DNA of 64,000 bases, taken from positions 1 to 64,000 of the forward strand of contig NZ_JAMXLR010000073.1 of assembly GCF_024054565.1 (NCBI RefSeq), written 5' to 3'. A program made the position numbers and the translations under genes. The notes beneath the pieces are model-generated. The model was not told the DNA's origin. It ran no database searches and worked only from the letters and a program-made list of their open reading frames with translations. How positions within the stretch are numbered: the first letter of the stretch is position 1; every line of letters begins with the position of its first letter. Origin of the DNA: Aeoliella straminimaris (GTDB lineage: Bacteria; Planctomycetota; Planctomycetia; Pirellulales; Lacipirellulaceae). Below are positions 34,789 through 44,872 of this stretch, one piece after another.

Positions 34789-36753
34789 ATGACCGCCACG
34801 GTTACCGAGAACAGTGCGATGGCGATTCCCCGTGAAGCGACCAGAATACTCCAGGAGGTCTTCGGGTTCGAGGACCTGCGTGCCGGCCAGGGGGAGGTAA
34901 TCTCGGGATTGCTCGCAGGGCGGTCGTCGCTCGCCATTTTTCCCACGGGCAGCGGCAAGAGCCTCTGCTACCAGTTGCCGGCTCTGGTGCTGGATGGCGT
35001 GACTTTGGTGGTTTCGCCGCTGATCGCGTTGATGAAGGACCAACTCGACTTTCTCATCGAGCGGGGCGTGGCGGCCGCGCGGCTCGATTCGAGCCTGTCG
35101 CGCGAAGAGAACTTCAAGGTGTTCGACGACCTGCATGCCGGGCGGACACGACTGCTGTACGTGTCGCCCGAGCGGTTCGGGAACGAACGTTTTCTGAAGA
35201 CGCTCGAGCAGATTAACATCTCGATGCTGGCTATCGACGAAGCGCACTGCATCAGCCAGTGGGGGCACAACTTTCGGCCCGACTACCTGCGCATCGCCTC
35301 GCTGGCCGCGAAGTTGGAGATTCCCCGGGTGCTGGCGCTCACCGCCACGGCGACGCCCGAGGTCGCCACCGACATTGCCGAGGCGTTTTCCATCGAGCCG
35401 GCTGACGTGGTGCAGACGGGTTTCTATCGTCCCAACTTGCACTTGCACGCTTCGCCGTGTGGGAGCGATCAGCAGCGTATCGACTTGCTGATCCGCCGAC
35501 TGAAGGAGCGTCCCGTCGGGCCAGCGATCGTGTATGTCACCCTGCAAAAGACGGCCGAGCAAGTGGCCTCGCTGCTGGAAGGGCAGGGCATTCGCGCACG
35601 GGCTTACCATGCCGGGTTGGGCTCGGAGAAACGGAGCGAGATTCAGGACGCCTTTATGGCAGCCGACGACATGGTGGTGGTAGCGACCATTGCCTTTGGC
35701 ATGGGCATCGACAAGGCGAACATCCGCGCGGTGTACCACTTCAACCTGCCCAAGGGGCTCGAGAGCTACATGCAGGAAATCGGCCGTGCCGGCCGCGATG
35801 GTCAGCCCGCCCATTGCGAATTGCTGGGCTGCTCCGACGATGTGATCACGCTGGAGAACTTCAGTTACGGCGACACCCCCACCCGCAGCGCCATCGCCAG
35901 CATCGTCGAGGAAGTGCTCGGCACCGACAACGACGAAATCGAGTTGTCCCTCTACGAACTCGCCCACAAGCACGACGCCCGCGACCTGGTGGTGCGGACC
36001 TTGCTCACGTACCTGGAACTCGAAGGCGTGGTTAAGCCCACAGGGGCCATCTATACCCAGTATCGCTTCAAACCACAGCGCAGCTCGGCCGATATCCTCG
36101 CCCGATTCGATGCCGAGCGAGCCAAGTTCATCGCCAGTGTCTTCAAACACTCCAAGGCAGGCAGAACCTGGTTCACCATCGACGTCGCCAAGGCGTCGGA
36201 CGAACTGCAGGAGCCTCGCCAGCGAATCATTGCGGCCCTCGACTATCTCGACCAACAGGGCGATCTGGTGCTCGAAGCCTCTGGCGTGCGGCACGGCTAT
36301 CGGATTACCAAGCGCGTCGACGATCGGCAGGCGCTGGTCGATTTGCTGGTCGAGCAGTTCATGACCCGAGAACAGAACGACATCGCCCGCATCCACAACG
36401 TCATCGAGTTGGCCGAGTCGCCCGACTGTTTGACGCAGACGCTACTGTCGTACTTTGGCGAAGACCGTGGGACGTGCGGCCACTGCGACCGCTGCCAGGG
36501 GGCGAAGCCGAAGCCGTTGGCCGGGGTGCCTCCTGCGATTGCCGACGACGACCGCTCCGCCATCGGCCGCGTGATTGCCGAGCAGAAGCCGGCGCTCGCC
36601 TCGGCGCGTCAGCTAGCCCGCTTCCTGTGCGGCGTCACGTCTCCGGCGGCGTCCCGCGCTAAACTGCGCGGGCATCCCAGTTTTGGCCGGCTGGGTCATG
36701 TACCGTTTGCCGAGGTGTTGTCCGCTTGCGAAGAATTGGGGCTGTCCGACTGA
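34789..36753 (+). CDS. recQ: RecQ-family ATP-dependent DNA helicase
   Basis: A 654-residue 3'-5' helicase: motif 0 region FGFEDLRAGQ, Walker A TGSGKS at 53-58, DEAH followed by CISQWGHNFRP, TATAT, and the motif VI region IGRAGRDG. The RecQ C-terminal zinc site is present (four Cys: one in PDCLTQTLL plus CGHCDRC), with a winged-helix segment nearby. A typical HRDC domain is not obvious; the tail is of the short type seen in some bacterial RecQ. Its 3' end overlaps the convergent DUF6807 gene by 58 bases. Confidence 0.93.
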   Translation: MTATVTENSAMAIPREATRILQEVFGFEDLRAGQGEVISGLLAGRSSLAIFPTGSGKSLCYQLPALVLDGVTLVVSPLIALMKDQLDFLIERGVAAARLDSSLSREENFKVFDDLHAGRTRLLYVSPERFGNERFLKTLEQINISMLAIDEAHCISQWGHNFRPDYLRIASLAAKLEIPRVLALTATATPEVATDIAEAFSIEPADVVQTGFYRPNLHLHASPCGSDQQRIDLLIRRLKERPVGPAIVYVTLQKTAEQVASLLEGQGIRARAYHAGLGSEKRSEIQDAFMAADDMVVVATIAFGMGIDKANIRAVYHFNLPKGLESYMQEIGRAGRDGQPAHCELLGCSDDVITLENFSYGDTPTRSAIASIVEEVLGTDNDEIELSLYELAHKHDARDLVVRTLLTYLELEGVVKPTGAIYTQYRFKPQRSSADILARFDAERAKFIASVFKHSKAGRTWFTIDVAKASDELQEPRQRIIAALDYLDQQGDLVLEASGVRHGYRITKRVDDRQALVDLLVEQFMTREQNDIARIHNVIELAESPDCLTQTLLSYFGEDRGTCGHCDRCQGAKPKPLAGVPPAIADDDRSAIGRVIAEQKPALASARQLARFLCGVTSPAASRAKLRGHPSFGRLGHVPFAEVLSACEELGLSD

Positions 36754-37736
36754 TCGGACTCGGTCTGGGCGTATTTGGCATATGCGCCGGCAATGTCGGC
36801 GTCCGTGTGGTCGCCCTTGTGAATCAGAATGCGGTGTCGCAGGACGATCGGCTCGCCCTCTTCACGTTCCAGGCCACCAGTAGCTTGCCCCTTGGTGTAG
36901 TCGGCTGCGCCAATCGGGTTGGCAGCGAACAACCCATACTCGCGGACGTGCCAGCGTGGTTCGGGCTGCAGGCTCGAGGGGTGCGCCATGATGGCGATGC
37001 CCACGGTCTCTCCCTCGACCGGGCCGTTGTAGTCGACCCAAGCGGCCGGCTTGCCCCAGGCGGCCCCGTTTTCGTCGCCATTGCTGGAGATGTACTTGCC
37101 ACCCATCTTGGCGGTGTTTTTCATCGTCCCGGCCACGCGTACGGCGAAGGCACCTTCTTTCGTGTCGCCGATCTTCAAGGGGCCTGTGGGCGACCAAAGT
37201 TTAATCGTGACATCAATCCAACGCGTATCGCCATCGGTGCCGAATCGATAGATGCGTTCATCCTGCGCTACGACCTCGCCGTGGAAATCGACGTAATCGT
37301 CTTCCGTGACCAGCAGCACGGTGTCGCCGTCGAGTTCCATCTTCTTGAAGTTCTTATGAACCTGCCGGCCAAATCGGCCTTGGAGATTGTCCGGGTCTTT
37401 GGGCTCCGCCCAGAAGTCGGCGCCGTTGATTCCCTCGTAGCCAAACCAGATGGAACGGTGGTGCGGGTGGTCGTCCCTTTCGTGCGGGCCGGCGGGCTGC
37501 ATGGGGTAGTCGCGGGTGACCGGTTTGCCTGTCGGGCCGATCACGGGGTACAGGATCGGCTTGGTGCCGGACGACTTCACGTAGCGGGTGAATATCTCGC
37601 CATCGATGGTGATGGTCACGCCATCGTCGTCCATCGACATTCCCATTTCGGCGTCCGTTGCGGCGCTCGAAAGGGAGGCCACAGCCAGGCAGGCGGCGCA
37701 CAGCCAGCAGTATGGTCGGTAGGCGAATGCAAACAT
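36696..37736 (-). CDS. Secreted DUF6807 (PmoA-like) protein
   Basis: A 346-residue protein with a signal peptide ending near residue 26, followed by a DUF6807/PmoA-family domain with its hallmark segment DDHPHHRSIWFGYEGING and later WVDYNGPVEG. The family is frequent near carbohydrate-use genes of planctomycetes and Bacteroidetes and its biochemical role is not settled. It follows glucuronate isomerase by 35 bases, suggesting a shared uronate operon. ATG 37736 is chosen because it gives a standard signal peptide; the C-terminus is Ser/Asn-rich. Confidence 0.82.
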   Translation of the reverse strand: MFAFAYRPYCWLCAACLAVASLSSAATDAEMGMSMDDDGVTITIDGEIFTRYVKSSGTKPILYPVIGPTGKPVTRDYPMQPAGPHERDDHPHHRSIWFGYEGINGADFWAEPKDPDNLQGRFGRQVHKNFKKMELDGDTVLLVTEDDYVDFHGEVVAQDERIYRFGTDGDTRWIDVTIKLWSPTGPLKIGDTKEGAFAVRVAGTMKNTAKMGGKYISSNGDENGAAWGKPAAWVDYNGPVEGETVGIAIMAHPSSLQPEPRWHVREYGLFAANPIGAADYTKGQATGGLEREEGEPIVLRHRILIHKGDHTDADIAGAYAKYAQTESDQSDSPNSSQADNTSANGT

Positions 37737-37771
37737 GGGGCTAACCTGGCGAGAAGGAAGGGGCTTACCGT

Positions 37772-39109
37772 TCAACGTCCGGCGATGAACTCTTGGAAGT
37801 TGTCGTGAAGCAGCAGTTTTGCGTCTCGGCGAATGACCTCGTCGCTGATGGGCCAGCCGGCACGGCTTACCTCAGCGTACTTGTCGGCGAGTACCTTGGC
37901 AATGATTTCACGGCTGTGTGCCCACTTGTAGACGATTTGTTCCAGAACTCTGGCGTCGGAGTGCTGGGGAGCAAATGACGTCCCCAGCAGTTCCATCCTC
38001 ATGCGAGTCATCTCTTCGATGAGCGACGGATTATTGAGAAACCACCAGCAGCCAAACGGCATCAGGTTGTCGAACTTTCTGGCCGCCACGGTAAACTCGT
38101 GCTGATTCTCCCGCGAGAGCAGCGTGACCATAAAGCGGTTCTGCGGGAAATCGGTGCACAGGCGGCAAATGCTCGAAACGTCCGCCTTCTCCACGCCATC
38201 GCCGGCGATCGACAGTCGCGGATTCACCCCCCGCACGACACCAATCATCAGGGCCATAGCCAGGTTTCGTTCCGCCAGCGTTGGCAGCACCGCTTCGCGG
38301 AAAATCACGCTGCTCAGTTGGGTGTCTTCTGGTCCTTCGAAACGGAACGTGGGAGGCAGGCTGACCGCACAATAGATGGCGCCGGTGCGATCGATCCATT
38401 CTCGCAGGAATCGTTGCACTTCTGCAATGCAATCGGGCGATGGCGTTTCACTGGTACGGTACCCCCAGTCGGCCAGTTGCCGTGCGGCCGCGGGCCAGTC
38501 GCAAAGCAAGGCGTCGAACCGCAGGACGGGGGCGAATCGCGAATCGCCACCCACGGTTGGATCGGCCAACCAGCGTTGCCGCTCGTTGTCGTCGAACACG
38601 TCGTTGGTCATCGTGATCCGGCAGACGCCCGCCGCTTGCATCACGCGATCGATGTGATCGTCCGGTTCCTGTTGGGCGAACCACTTGCGATACCCATCCA
38701 GATCCTTATCTGCCGGGTCCAGGCCAAGGCGTTGGAGTGTGGTCAGCACTCCTCGGCACGCTTCGCTGATGGGCGATCGTTCCAGAAACAGGTGCTGCCA
38801 GATGTGGTCGGCCTGCTCTCGCTTGCTCATTTGCCAGAAGTCGGCGTAGGGCAACACCCGGGAGGGCACCACGCGAAACACCTCGGCCACCAGGTAATGG
38901 TAGGTCAGCAGTTCGTCGATACCCCACAGCATCAGACCGTTCGCATCGGCCGCGCTCTGGCCCGTGCCCGACAGGGGGGTGCCGAACGTGGGAGGATACA
39001 GGTGGGTGTGAAGGTCCCAGGCGGGCGTTTCGTCGAGAATTCCGCGGACCTGGTTGGTGAGTCCTGTTTGGTAGCTGTCGGTCGTCGCTGGAATGGTAGT
39101 GGTGGACAT
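37772..39109 (-). CDS. uxaC: Glucuronate isomerase-like (UxaC-family) amidohydrolase
   Basis: A 445-residue cytoplasmic protein of the uronate isomerase fold: metal-binding HTH with His34 and His36 in WDLHTHLYPP, then long stretches collinear with planctomycete proteins annotated as glucuronate isomerase. Members interconvert glucuronate with fructuronate (or galacturonate with tagaturonate). It shares an operon with the DUF6807 gene and diverges from the GH88, SDR and KDPG pathway genes. The substrate assignment comes from context. Confidence 0.8.
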   Translation of the reverse strand: MSTTTIPATTDSYQTGLTNQVRGILDETPAWDLHTHLYPPTFGTPLSGTGQSAADANGLMLWGIDELLTYHYLVAEVFRVVPSRVLPYADFWQMSKREQADHIWQHLFLERSPISEACRGVLTTLQRLGLDPADKDLDGYRKWFAQQEPDDHIDRVMQAAGVCRITMTNDVFDDNERQRWLADPTVGGDSRFAPVLRFDALLCDWPAAARQLADWGYRTSETPSPDCIAEVQRFLREWIDRTGAIYCAVSLPPTFRFEGPEDTQLSSVIFREAVLPTLAERNLAMALMIGVVRGVNPRLSIAGDGVEKADVSSICRLCTDFPQNRFMVTLLSRENQHEFTVAARKFDNLMPFGCWWFLNNPSLIEEMTRMRMELLGTSFAPQHSDARVLEQIVYKWAHSREIIAKVLADKYAEVSRAGWPISDEVIRRDAKLLLHDNFQEFIAGR

Positions 39110-39345
39110 GTTGCTCTGGATGGCAGAAAGCAGCAGGATTGCGCCGGACCTTTTGTTGTCCAGCGAAAAGATTCGTTTCGCGCAATATCGTCGCGGCCCC
39201 TAGTCTAGACGATCATTGCATGGCAATCGACCCGTTCGCATTGGTGGCGGGCTCCCTCACTGCCAGCATCAGAGTTCGGTACAATCCATATTTGTCCCTT
39301 TTCAACTACCTGTTTGACCAGAATAAACGCTTGGAATCTCGTAGT

Positions 39346-40740
39346 ATGATCGACGTTAGCTCCTCTCCCATTCGCCCTGCGGATTTGCTCCCCCAGATCG
39401 ATCGCATGTGGTCTGCCTCGGCCGATCGCCTCGATCGCATTGAAACGCGTTGGAAAATTGGAACTCCCAGCCCGGTTTTTACGGTGGAAGGGAACTATCA
39501 AGCGCAAGGTTGGACCGAATGGACGCAAGGTTTTCAGTTCGGCAGCCTGATTTTGCAGTTCGACGCGACCGGCGAAGAGCGATTTCTCGAACTTGGACGC
39601 CAACGCACCGTCGACATGATGGCGCCGCACGTCACCCACATCGGGGTGCACGACCATGGGTTCAACAACGTCAGCACGTATGGAGCGCTGCTGCGGTTGA
39701 TGAATGAGGGGCGGATCGCGGAGGATGCCTGGCAACGCCATTTCTATGAGATCGCCATGAAGGCCTCCGGCGCCGTGCAGGCCGCGCGGTGGTCGACCAC
39801 GCGCGATCACGGCGGCTACATGTATTCGTTCAACGGGCCACAGTCGCTGTTCGTCGACACCATTCGATCGTGCCGTGCGCTGTCGCTCGCGCATCAATTG
39901 GGCCATGTGTTGATGGGCGAGCGGGACGAGCCGATCAGTCTGCTGGAGCGGGTCATCGACCACGCCACGGCCACCGCAACCTACAACATCTGGTACGGCG
40001 AGGATCGCGACACCTACGACATTCGCGGACGCACCGCACACGAGTCGCTGTTCAACGTCAACAACGGCGACTATCGCGCGCCCTCCACGCAGCAAGGCTA
40101 CTCTCCGTTCACCACCTGGACGCGGGGATTGGCCTGGGCCATGGTTGGTTATCCCGAGCAACTCGAATGGCTCGCCACACTCGAGGACAACGAACTCGAG
40201 GCGATGGGGGGACGGGAAGCGATTGAGCAGATGTTCCTGAAGGCGGCCACCGCTACGTGCGACTTCTACATCGAGTACACCCCCACCTGTGGCGTTCCCT
40301 ACTGGGATACCGGCGCGCCAGGCCTCGCGCAACTGGGCGACTATCTCGATAAGCCGGCCAATCCATTCAACGACATCGAGCCGGTGGATAGCTCGGCCGC
40401 CGCCATTGCCTGCCAGGGATTGTTGCGACTGGGCCACTACCTCGAATCGCGCGATTCGGACGCCGCGACGCGATATACGCAGGCCGGCTTGAAGGTACTG
40501 CAGACGCTGCTCGACGAACCCTACCTGTCGACCGACGGGAAACACGAAGGGCTGCTGCTGCACACGGTTTACCATCAGCCGAATGGTTGGGATCATGTGC
40601 CCACCGGCCGTAAGGTGCCCGTTGGCGAGGCCTGCATGTGGGGCGACTATCACCTCCGCGAAGCGGCCTTGTATGCCGCACGGCTGGCCAAAGACGAAAC
40701 CTACTACACGTTCTTCGGCCCTGCCCAGCAGCAAGCCTGA
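39346..40740 (+). CDS. GH88-family unsaturated glucuronyl hydrolase
   Basis: A 464-residue (alpha/alpha)6-barrel enzyme that releases delta-4,5-unsaturated uronic acid from oligosaccharides made by polysaccharide lyases. The two Asp positions of the family are present: Asp103 in GVHDHGF and Asp171 in SLFVDTIRS. The TTWTRGLAWAM and MWGDYHLREA segments are also typical. No signal peptide, so it is probably cytoplasmic. It leads a rightward unit with SDR, BNR_4, KDPG aldolase and KDG kinase genes. ATG 39346 is the first that preserves the family N-terminus. Confidence 0.85.
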   Translation: MIDVSSSPIRPADLLPQIDRMWSASADRLDRIETRWKIGTPSPVFTVEGNYQAQGWTEWTQGFQFGSLILQFDATGEERFLELGRQRTVDMMAPHVTHIGVHDHGFNNVSTYGALLRLMNEGRIAEDAWQRHFYEIAMKASGAVQAARWSTTRDHGGYMYSFNGPQSLFVDTIRSCRALSLAHQLGHVLMGERDEPISLLERVIDHATATATYNIWYGEDRDTYDIRGRTAHESLFNVNNGDYRAPSTQQGYSPFTTWTRGLAWAMVGYPEQLEWLATLEDNELEAMGGREAIEQMFLKAATATCDFYIEYTPTCGVPYWDTGAPGLAQLGDYLDKPANPFNDIEPVDSSAAAIACQGLLRLGHYLESRDSDAATRYTQAGLKVLQTLLDEPYLSTDGKHEGLLLHTVYHQPNGWDHVPTGRKVPVGEACMWGDYHLREAALYAARLAKDETYYTFFGPAQQQA

Positions 40741-40785
40741 CAATCGCGGCCATCAGCACTCCTCTAACCTCCCCATAGTAGCGAT

Positions 40786-41568
40786 ATGAGCAACCCACAG
40801 CGGCGAGTGGCTTTGGTGACCGGTGGCAGCCGGGGAATTGGTCTGGGCGTGGCCAGTGCGCTGGCGTCCGCGGGCTTCGATCTGGTGATTAACGGCCGTC
40901 GCGAGGCGAGCGACGTGGCCGAAGCGCTCGCTTCGCTCGAATCGTTGGGCGCGGCAACCTTGTACTGCCAAGCCGATATCAGCAACCTGGAAGACCATGC
41001 CAACATGCTGTCGCAAATCTGCGACCGGTTTGGGCGACTTGACGTGTTGGTTAACAACGCCGGCGTGGCGCCCGACGTCCGTGCCGACCTGCTCGATGCC
41101 ACGCCCGAAAGTTTTGACCGGTTGATACGGATCAATCTTCGCGGTCCGTATTTTCTTACGCAGGCCGCCGCCAAGTGGATGATCGAGCAGCGCCAGGTCG
41201 ACAGCGATTTCGCGGCCGCCATCATCAACGTGTCGAGTGTCAGCGCTACCGAGGCTTCCGTCAACCGCGGCGACTACTGCATCTCGAAGGCCGGCGTGGC
41301 GATGGCCACGCAGCTTTGGGCCGCCCGTCTCGGCGAGTTCGACATTCCCGTCTTTGAAGTTCGCCCCGGCATCATCCGCACCGATATGACGGCCGGTGTA
41401 ACCGACAAGTACGACAAGATGTTGGCCGAAGGCCTGACTGTCGAACCTCGCTGGGGCGTGCCCGACGACATTGGCCGCGCCGTCACCGTGTTGGCCACTG
41501 GCCAACTGACTTACGCCACCGGCGCTGTGTTGCCTATCGACGGCGGAATGACGGTCCGCCGTCTGTGA
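40786..41568 (+). CDS. Short-chain dehydrogenase/reductase
   Basis: 260 residues; NAD(P) motif TGGSRGIG at 12-19, NNAG near 91, catalytic Ser in INVSS and Tyr/Lys in YCISK, and a C-terminal GAVLPIDGG. This is a classical SDR of the 3-oxoacyl reductase-like group. In this cluster it probably reduces a keto-sugar acid (for example the unsaturated uronate product, to feed KDG formation), but the sequence alone does not fix the substrate. It sits 45 bases after GH88 and 31 before the BNR_4 gene. Confidence 0.82.
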   Translation: MSNPQRRVALVTGGSRGIGLGVASALASAGFDLVINGRREASDVAEALASLESLGAATLYCQADISNLEDHANMLSQICDRFGRLDVLVNNAGVAPDVRADLLDATPESFDRLIRINLRGPYFLTQAAAKWMIEQRQVDSDFAAAIINVSSVSATEASVNRGDYCISKAGVAMATQLWAARLGEFDIPVFEVRPGIIRTDMTAGVTDKYDKMLAEGLTVEPRWGVPDDIGRAVTVLATGQLTYATGAVLPIDGGMTVRRL

Positions 41569-41599
41569 CGTTCCTCAAAACTCTTACACGACAACTCCG

Positions 41600-42997
41600 A
41601 TGAAACGCTTTGCCAAACTGTGCTGCCTTCCTTTTCTGTTGACAACGCTCTCGTTGTTCGCCACACCAGTGCGTGGGACGGACGATGTCCGCGGTGGCCA
41701 ATTCTTTACGCTCACCGGTTCGCCGGGTGTTCCCAACGGCGGGTGGTGTTGGTACCAGGACGAGCGGGCCGTGGTCGATACGCAGGGCCCTGATGGTCCG
41801 CTGCTGCTGGCGAGCAGCGTATCGGCGGGCGAGTCGCCCGAGCATGGCGACATCGATTTGTTGTGGCGCAATCTGCAAACCGGCGAGCAGGGCGAGTTCG
41901 AACTCGACGACCAGCTCGAACAAGACGACCACAACGCGGCCGCACTCTACATCCGCCCCGACGGTCGCTACTTAGCTGTATGGGCACGGCACAATAGCGA
42001 TGGTTTCACCCGCTGGCGGATCTCAGCGAATCCTCACGATCCAGCGCGGTGGGGGCCCATCCAGAAACTCGACAACAAGGCGGGCGCTACCTACAACAAC
42101 GTGTACTTCCTGCCGGACGACCGAGACGGACAAGGCCGCCTGTACAATTTTACGCGGGGTCGGAACTTCGATCCCAACGTGCAGGTTTCGCACGACCAGG
42201 GCCGCAGTTGGAAATACGCCGGCAAACTACTGACCGAAGGCGGCCCAGGCGACCGTCCGTACGTTCGCTACGCCTCGGACGGTAAGCGAATCCACCTGAT
42301 CACGACCGATCGCCACCCCCGCAACTACGCCAACAGCATCTACCATGGTTACGTCCAGGACGGCATGCTTTTCGATTCCGCGGGCGAGGTGGTGGACGAT
42401 TCGATCCTCGATGCCGAGGGTAAGGCACCTGCGGCGTTGACTACCGTGTTCCGAAACGGATCGGAGCATGGGGGCGTCGAGATGAACCGGGCGTGGACGG
42501 TCGATCTGGAACTCGATGCCGAAGGCAACCCGGTGGGCATCTTCTCGGCCCGCGTGGAGGATAGCAATCGGGACCACCGCTTTTTCTACGCTCGCTACGA
42601 TGGTGAGAACTGGCACGTGCACGAAATGGCCCAAGCGGGCGGGTACCTGTACCGCCGCGAAGACGACTACACGGGGCTCGCGGCCATCAATCCGGTTGAT
42701 ACCAACGAAGTCTTTATTTCGTCGAACATCGATCCGCGAACGGGCGATGCCACCGAGAAGTACGAGATTTACCGGGGAGCAACCAGCGACGAAGGGCAAA
42801 CCTGGCAATGGCAGGCGATCACGGAAGACTCGACGATGGACAACCTGCGGCCGTTGGTGCCGAAGTGGGACAGCGAGAAGACCGTGCTGCTATGGCTGCG
42901 CGGCGAGTTCCGAACTTATACCGATTACGATACCCAGGTGGTGGGTGTTGTGTTGTCGGGCGACAAGCCCGCGGCAACTTCCGCAACGGAGAGATAA
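41600..42997 (+). CDS. Secreted BNR_4-type beta-propeller protein, possible polysaccharide lyase
   Basis: A 465-residue protein with a signal peptide (about 1-26) and a BNR_4 propeller: WCWYQDERA near the start, DDHNAAAL then LAVWARH, GDRPYVRY, and HGGVEMNRAW. Known members of this fold include PL24/PL25 ulvan lyases, which cut beside glucuronate in rhamnose-rich algal polysaccharide; His residues in DDHN and ARH are possible catalytic candidates. Activity is an inference from fold and from the GH88/KDG neighbours. It lies three bases before the KDPG aldolase start, so the operon is tight. Confidence 0.78.
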   Translation: MKRFAKLCCLPFLLTTLSLFATPVRGTDDVRGGQFFTLTGSPGVPNGGWCWYQDERAVVDTQGPDGPLLLASSVSAGESPEHGDIDLLWRNLQTGEQGEFELDDQLEQDDHNAAALYIRPDGRYLAVWARHNSDGFTRWRISANPHDPARWGPIQKLDNKAGATYNNVYFLPDDRDGQGRLYNFTRGRNFDPNVQVSHDQGRSWKYAGKLLTEGGPGDRPYVRYASDGKRIHLITTDRHPRNYANSIYHGYVQDGMLFDSAGEVVDDSILDAEGKAPAALTTVFRNGSEHGGVEMNRAWTVDLELDAEGNPVGIFSARVEDSNRDHRFFYARYDGENWHVHEMAQAGGYLYRREDDYTGLAAINPVDTNEVFISSNIDPRTGDATEKYEIYRGATSDEGQTWQWQAITEDSTMDNLRPLVPKWDSEKTVLLWLRGEFRTYTDYDTQVVGVVLSGDKPAATSATER

Positions 42998-43000
42998 ACC

Positions 43001-43630
43001 ATGAGCCATGCGATCTACGAATCACTTGCCGAGCACCGATTGGTGCCTGTCATTGCCCTGGACGATGTTGCCCAGGCCAGCCCCCTGGCCGATGCGCTGG
43101 TGGCCGGTGGGTTGCCGGTGGCCGAAGTGACTTTTCGCACGCCGGCCGCGCTGGAGTCGATCCGCACGATGGCCCAGCGCGGCGACCTGTTGGTGGGTGC
43201 CGGTACGGTGCTCACCACCACACAAGTCAGCCAGGCCCAGGCGGCGGGGGCGAAGTTCCTGGTGTCGCCGGGGTTTAATCCGCGCGTGGTGTCGCACGCC
43301 CTATCGATCGGCATGCCCATCTGCCCCGGAGTCTGCACCCCCAGCGATGTGGAGCAAGCCATCGAGCATGGTCTGGAAGTGGTGAAGTTCTTCCCGGCCG
43401 AGGCGTTCGGCGGCCTCTCGACACTCAAAGCCATCGCCGCGCCGTATCGGCAAATGCGATTTATCCCCACCGGCGGCATCGGCCCGGGGAACGTCATGGA
43501 TTATTTGGCGTTCGATCGCGTCGTAGCGTGCGGCGGCAGCTGGATGGTGAAGCCTTCGCTCTACGCGGATGGCGACTTCAGCGGCGTCGAAACCGCAGTC
43601 CGCGAAGCAGTGCAGCTGGTGGGGAAGTAA
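43001..43630 (+). CDS. eda: KDPG/KHG aldolase
   Basis: A 209-residue class I aldolase of the KDPG/KHG family. Glu42 in AEVTFRT and the Schiff-base Lys129 in VVKFFPAEAFGG are present, as are GAGTVL and PTGGI phosphate-site motifs. It cleaves 2-keto-3-deoxy-6-phosphogluconate to pyruvate and glyceraldehyde 3-phosphate, the last step of uronate use after KDG kinase, encoded 70 bases downstream. Confidence 0.93.
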   Translation: MSHAIYESLAEHRLVPVIALDDVAQASPLADALVAGGLPVAEVTFRTPAALESIRTMAQRGDLLVGAGTVLTTTQVSQAQAAGAKFLVSPGFNPRVVSHALSIGMPICPGVCTPSDVEQAIEHGLEVVKFFPAEAFGGLSTLKAIAAPYRQMRFIPTGGIGPGNVMDYLAFDRVVACGGSWMVKPSLYADGDFSGVETAVREAVQLVGK

Positions 43631-43700
43631 CCGCGGAAAGACAACTCGTACCCAATAGCCGACGAGCTACGCCTCGTCGCGAAAACCAGGCAAACAAACC

Positions 43701-44801
43701 ATGAGCAAACTCGAAATCAAAGCGGCAGATGCGTGTGCGTACGACCAAATGTCGTTAGGCGAAGTGATGTTGCGACTCGATCCAGGCGAAGGACGCATCC
43801 GCACCACTCGGCAATTTCGTGCGTGGGAAGGGGGCGGTGAGTACAATGTCGCTCGCGGCCTGCGGCGATGCTTCGGCCTGCGGACGGCCATCGTCACGGC
43901 GCTGGCCGACAACGAAGTGGGCCGCCTGGTGGAAGATTTGATGCTGCAAGGCGGTGTCGACCTGTCACATGTTCGCTGGGTTCCCTACGATGGCATCGGC
44001 CGCACGGTGCGGAATGGGCTAAACTTCACCGAAAGGGGTTTCGGCGTCCGCGGCGCGGTAGGCTGCAGCGATCGAGGGCTCACGGCCGCCTCGCAACTGA
44101 AAGCGGGCGACATCGATTGGCAAACGATCTTCGGTGCCCAGGGGGTCCGCTGGTTCCACACCGGCGGCATCTTCGCGGCATTGTCCGACACCACGCCCGA
44201 CGTTGTGGAGGAAGCCCTGACCGTTGCCAAGCAGCATGGCGTCGTGACTTCGTACGATTTGAACTATCGCCCGTCGCTGTGGAAGTCGATCGGCGGCCAG
44301 GCCCGCGCCCAGGAAGTCAATCGCCGTATCGCCAAGCTGGTCGACGTGATGATCGGCAACGAAGAAGACTTCACCGCTTGCCTGGGCCTCGAGGTCGCCG
44401 GCGTCGACGAGAACCTGAGCGAACTGCCGCTAGAGGCGTACAAGCGAATGATCGAGCGGGCGGTTGAAGAGTACCCCAACTTCCGCGCCACGGCCACCAC
44501 GCTTCGCACCGTGAAGACGGCCAGCGTGAACGATTGGGGCGCGCTGGCCTGGTACGATGGAAAATTCTACGAAGCCACCCACCGCGAGAACCTCGAGATC
44601 CTCGACCGCGTCGGCGGCGGCGACAGCTTCGCCTCGGGCTTTATCTACGGCATGATCACCACCGGCGATCCTCAAACCGCCGTCGAATACGGCGCGGCCC
44701 ACGGCGCGCTCGCCATGACCACCCCGGGCGACACCACCATGGCGACGCTCAAGGAAGTGGAGAAGCTGGCCGGGGGAGGTTCGGCGCGGGTGGATCGGTA
44801 G
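43701..44801 (+). CDS. kdgK: 2-dehydro-3-deoxygluconokinase-like PfkB sugar kinase
   Basis: A 366-residue ribokinase-fold enzyme. It begins GEVMLRLDPGEGRI, typical of KDG kinases, has GGGEYNVARGL for sugar binding, and ends with the PfkB signature VGGGDSFASGF containing the catalytic Asp. It phosphorylates 2-keto-3-deoxygluconate to KDPG for the aldolase next to it. An insertion of about 20 residues before the signature fits this subgroup. Last gene of the uronate unit. Confidence 0.88.
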   Translation: MSKLEIKAADACAYDQMSLGEVMLRLDPGEGRIRTTRQFRAWEGGGEYNVARGLRRCFGLRTAIVTALADNEVGRLVEDLMLQGGVDLSHVRWVPYDGIGRTVRNGLNFTERGFGVRGAVGCSDRGLTAASQLKAGDIDWQTIFGAQGVRWFHTGGIFAALSDTTPDVVEEALTVAKQHGVVTSYDLNYRPSLWKSIGGQARAQEVNRRIAKLVDVMIGNEEDFTACLGLEVAGVDENLSELPLEAYKRMIERAVEEYPNFRATATTLRTVKTASVNDWGALAWYDGKFYEATHRENLEILDRVGGGDSFASGFIYGMITTGDPQTAVEYGAAHGALAMTTPGDTTMATLKEVEKLAGGGSARVDR

Positions 44802-44846
44802 ACGGAGCTTTGCCCAATTCGGCTCGCTTCAGCTTGATGCGCGGCG

Positions 44847-44852
44847 TATAAT
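44847..44852 (+). promoter_or_regulatory. -10 box upstream of the toxin-antitoxin pair
   Basis: A perfect TATAAT lies 20 bases before the antitoxin ATG; a poor -35 (TCGCTT) sits 17 bases upstream. This suggests the pair has its own promoter, as is usual for such modules. Confidence 0.45.
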
Positions 44853-44872
44853 AGGATTGCAGGAAAATTAGC

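Noticed and set aside
34738..36396. Long leftward open frame upstream of the UbiA gene, in phase with it
   Set aside because: It is wholly antisense to recQ, which has all helicase motifs. The UbiA family N-terminus begins at 34737.
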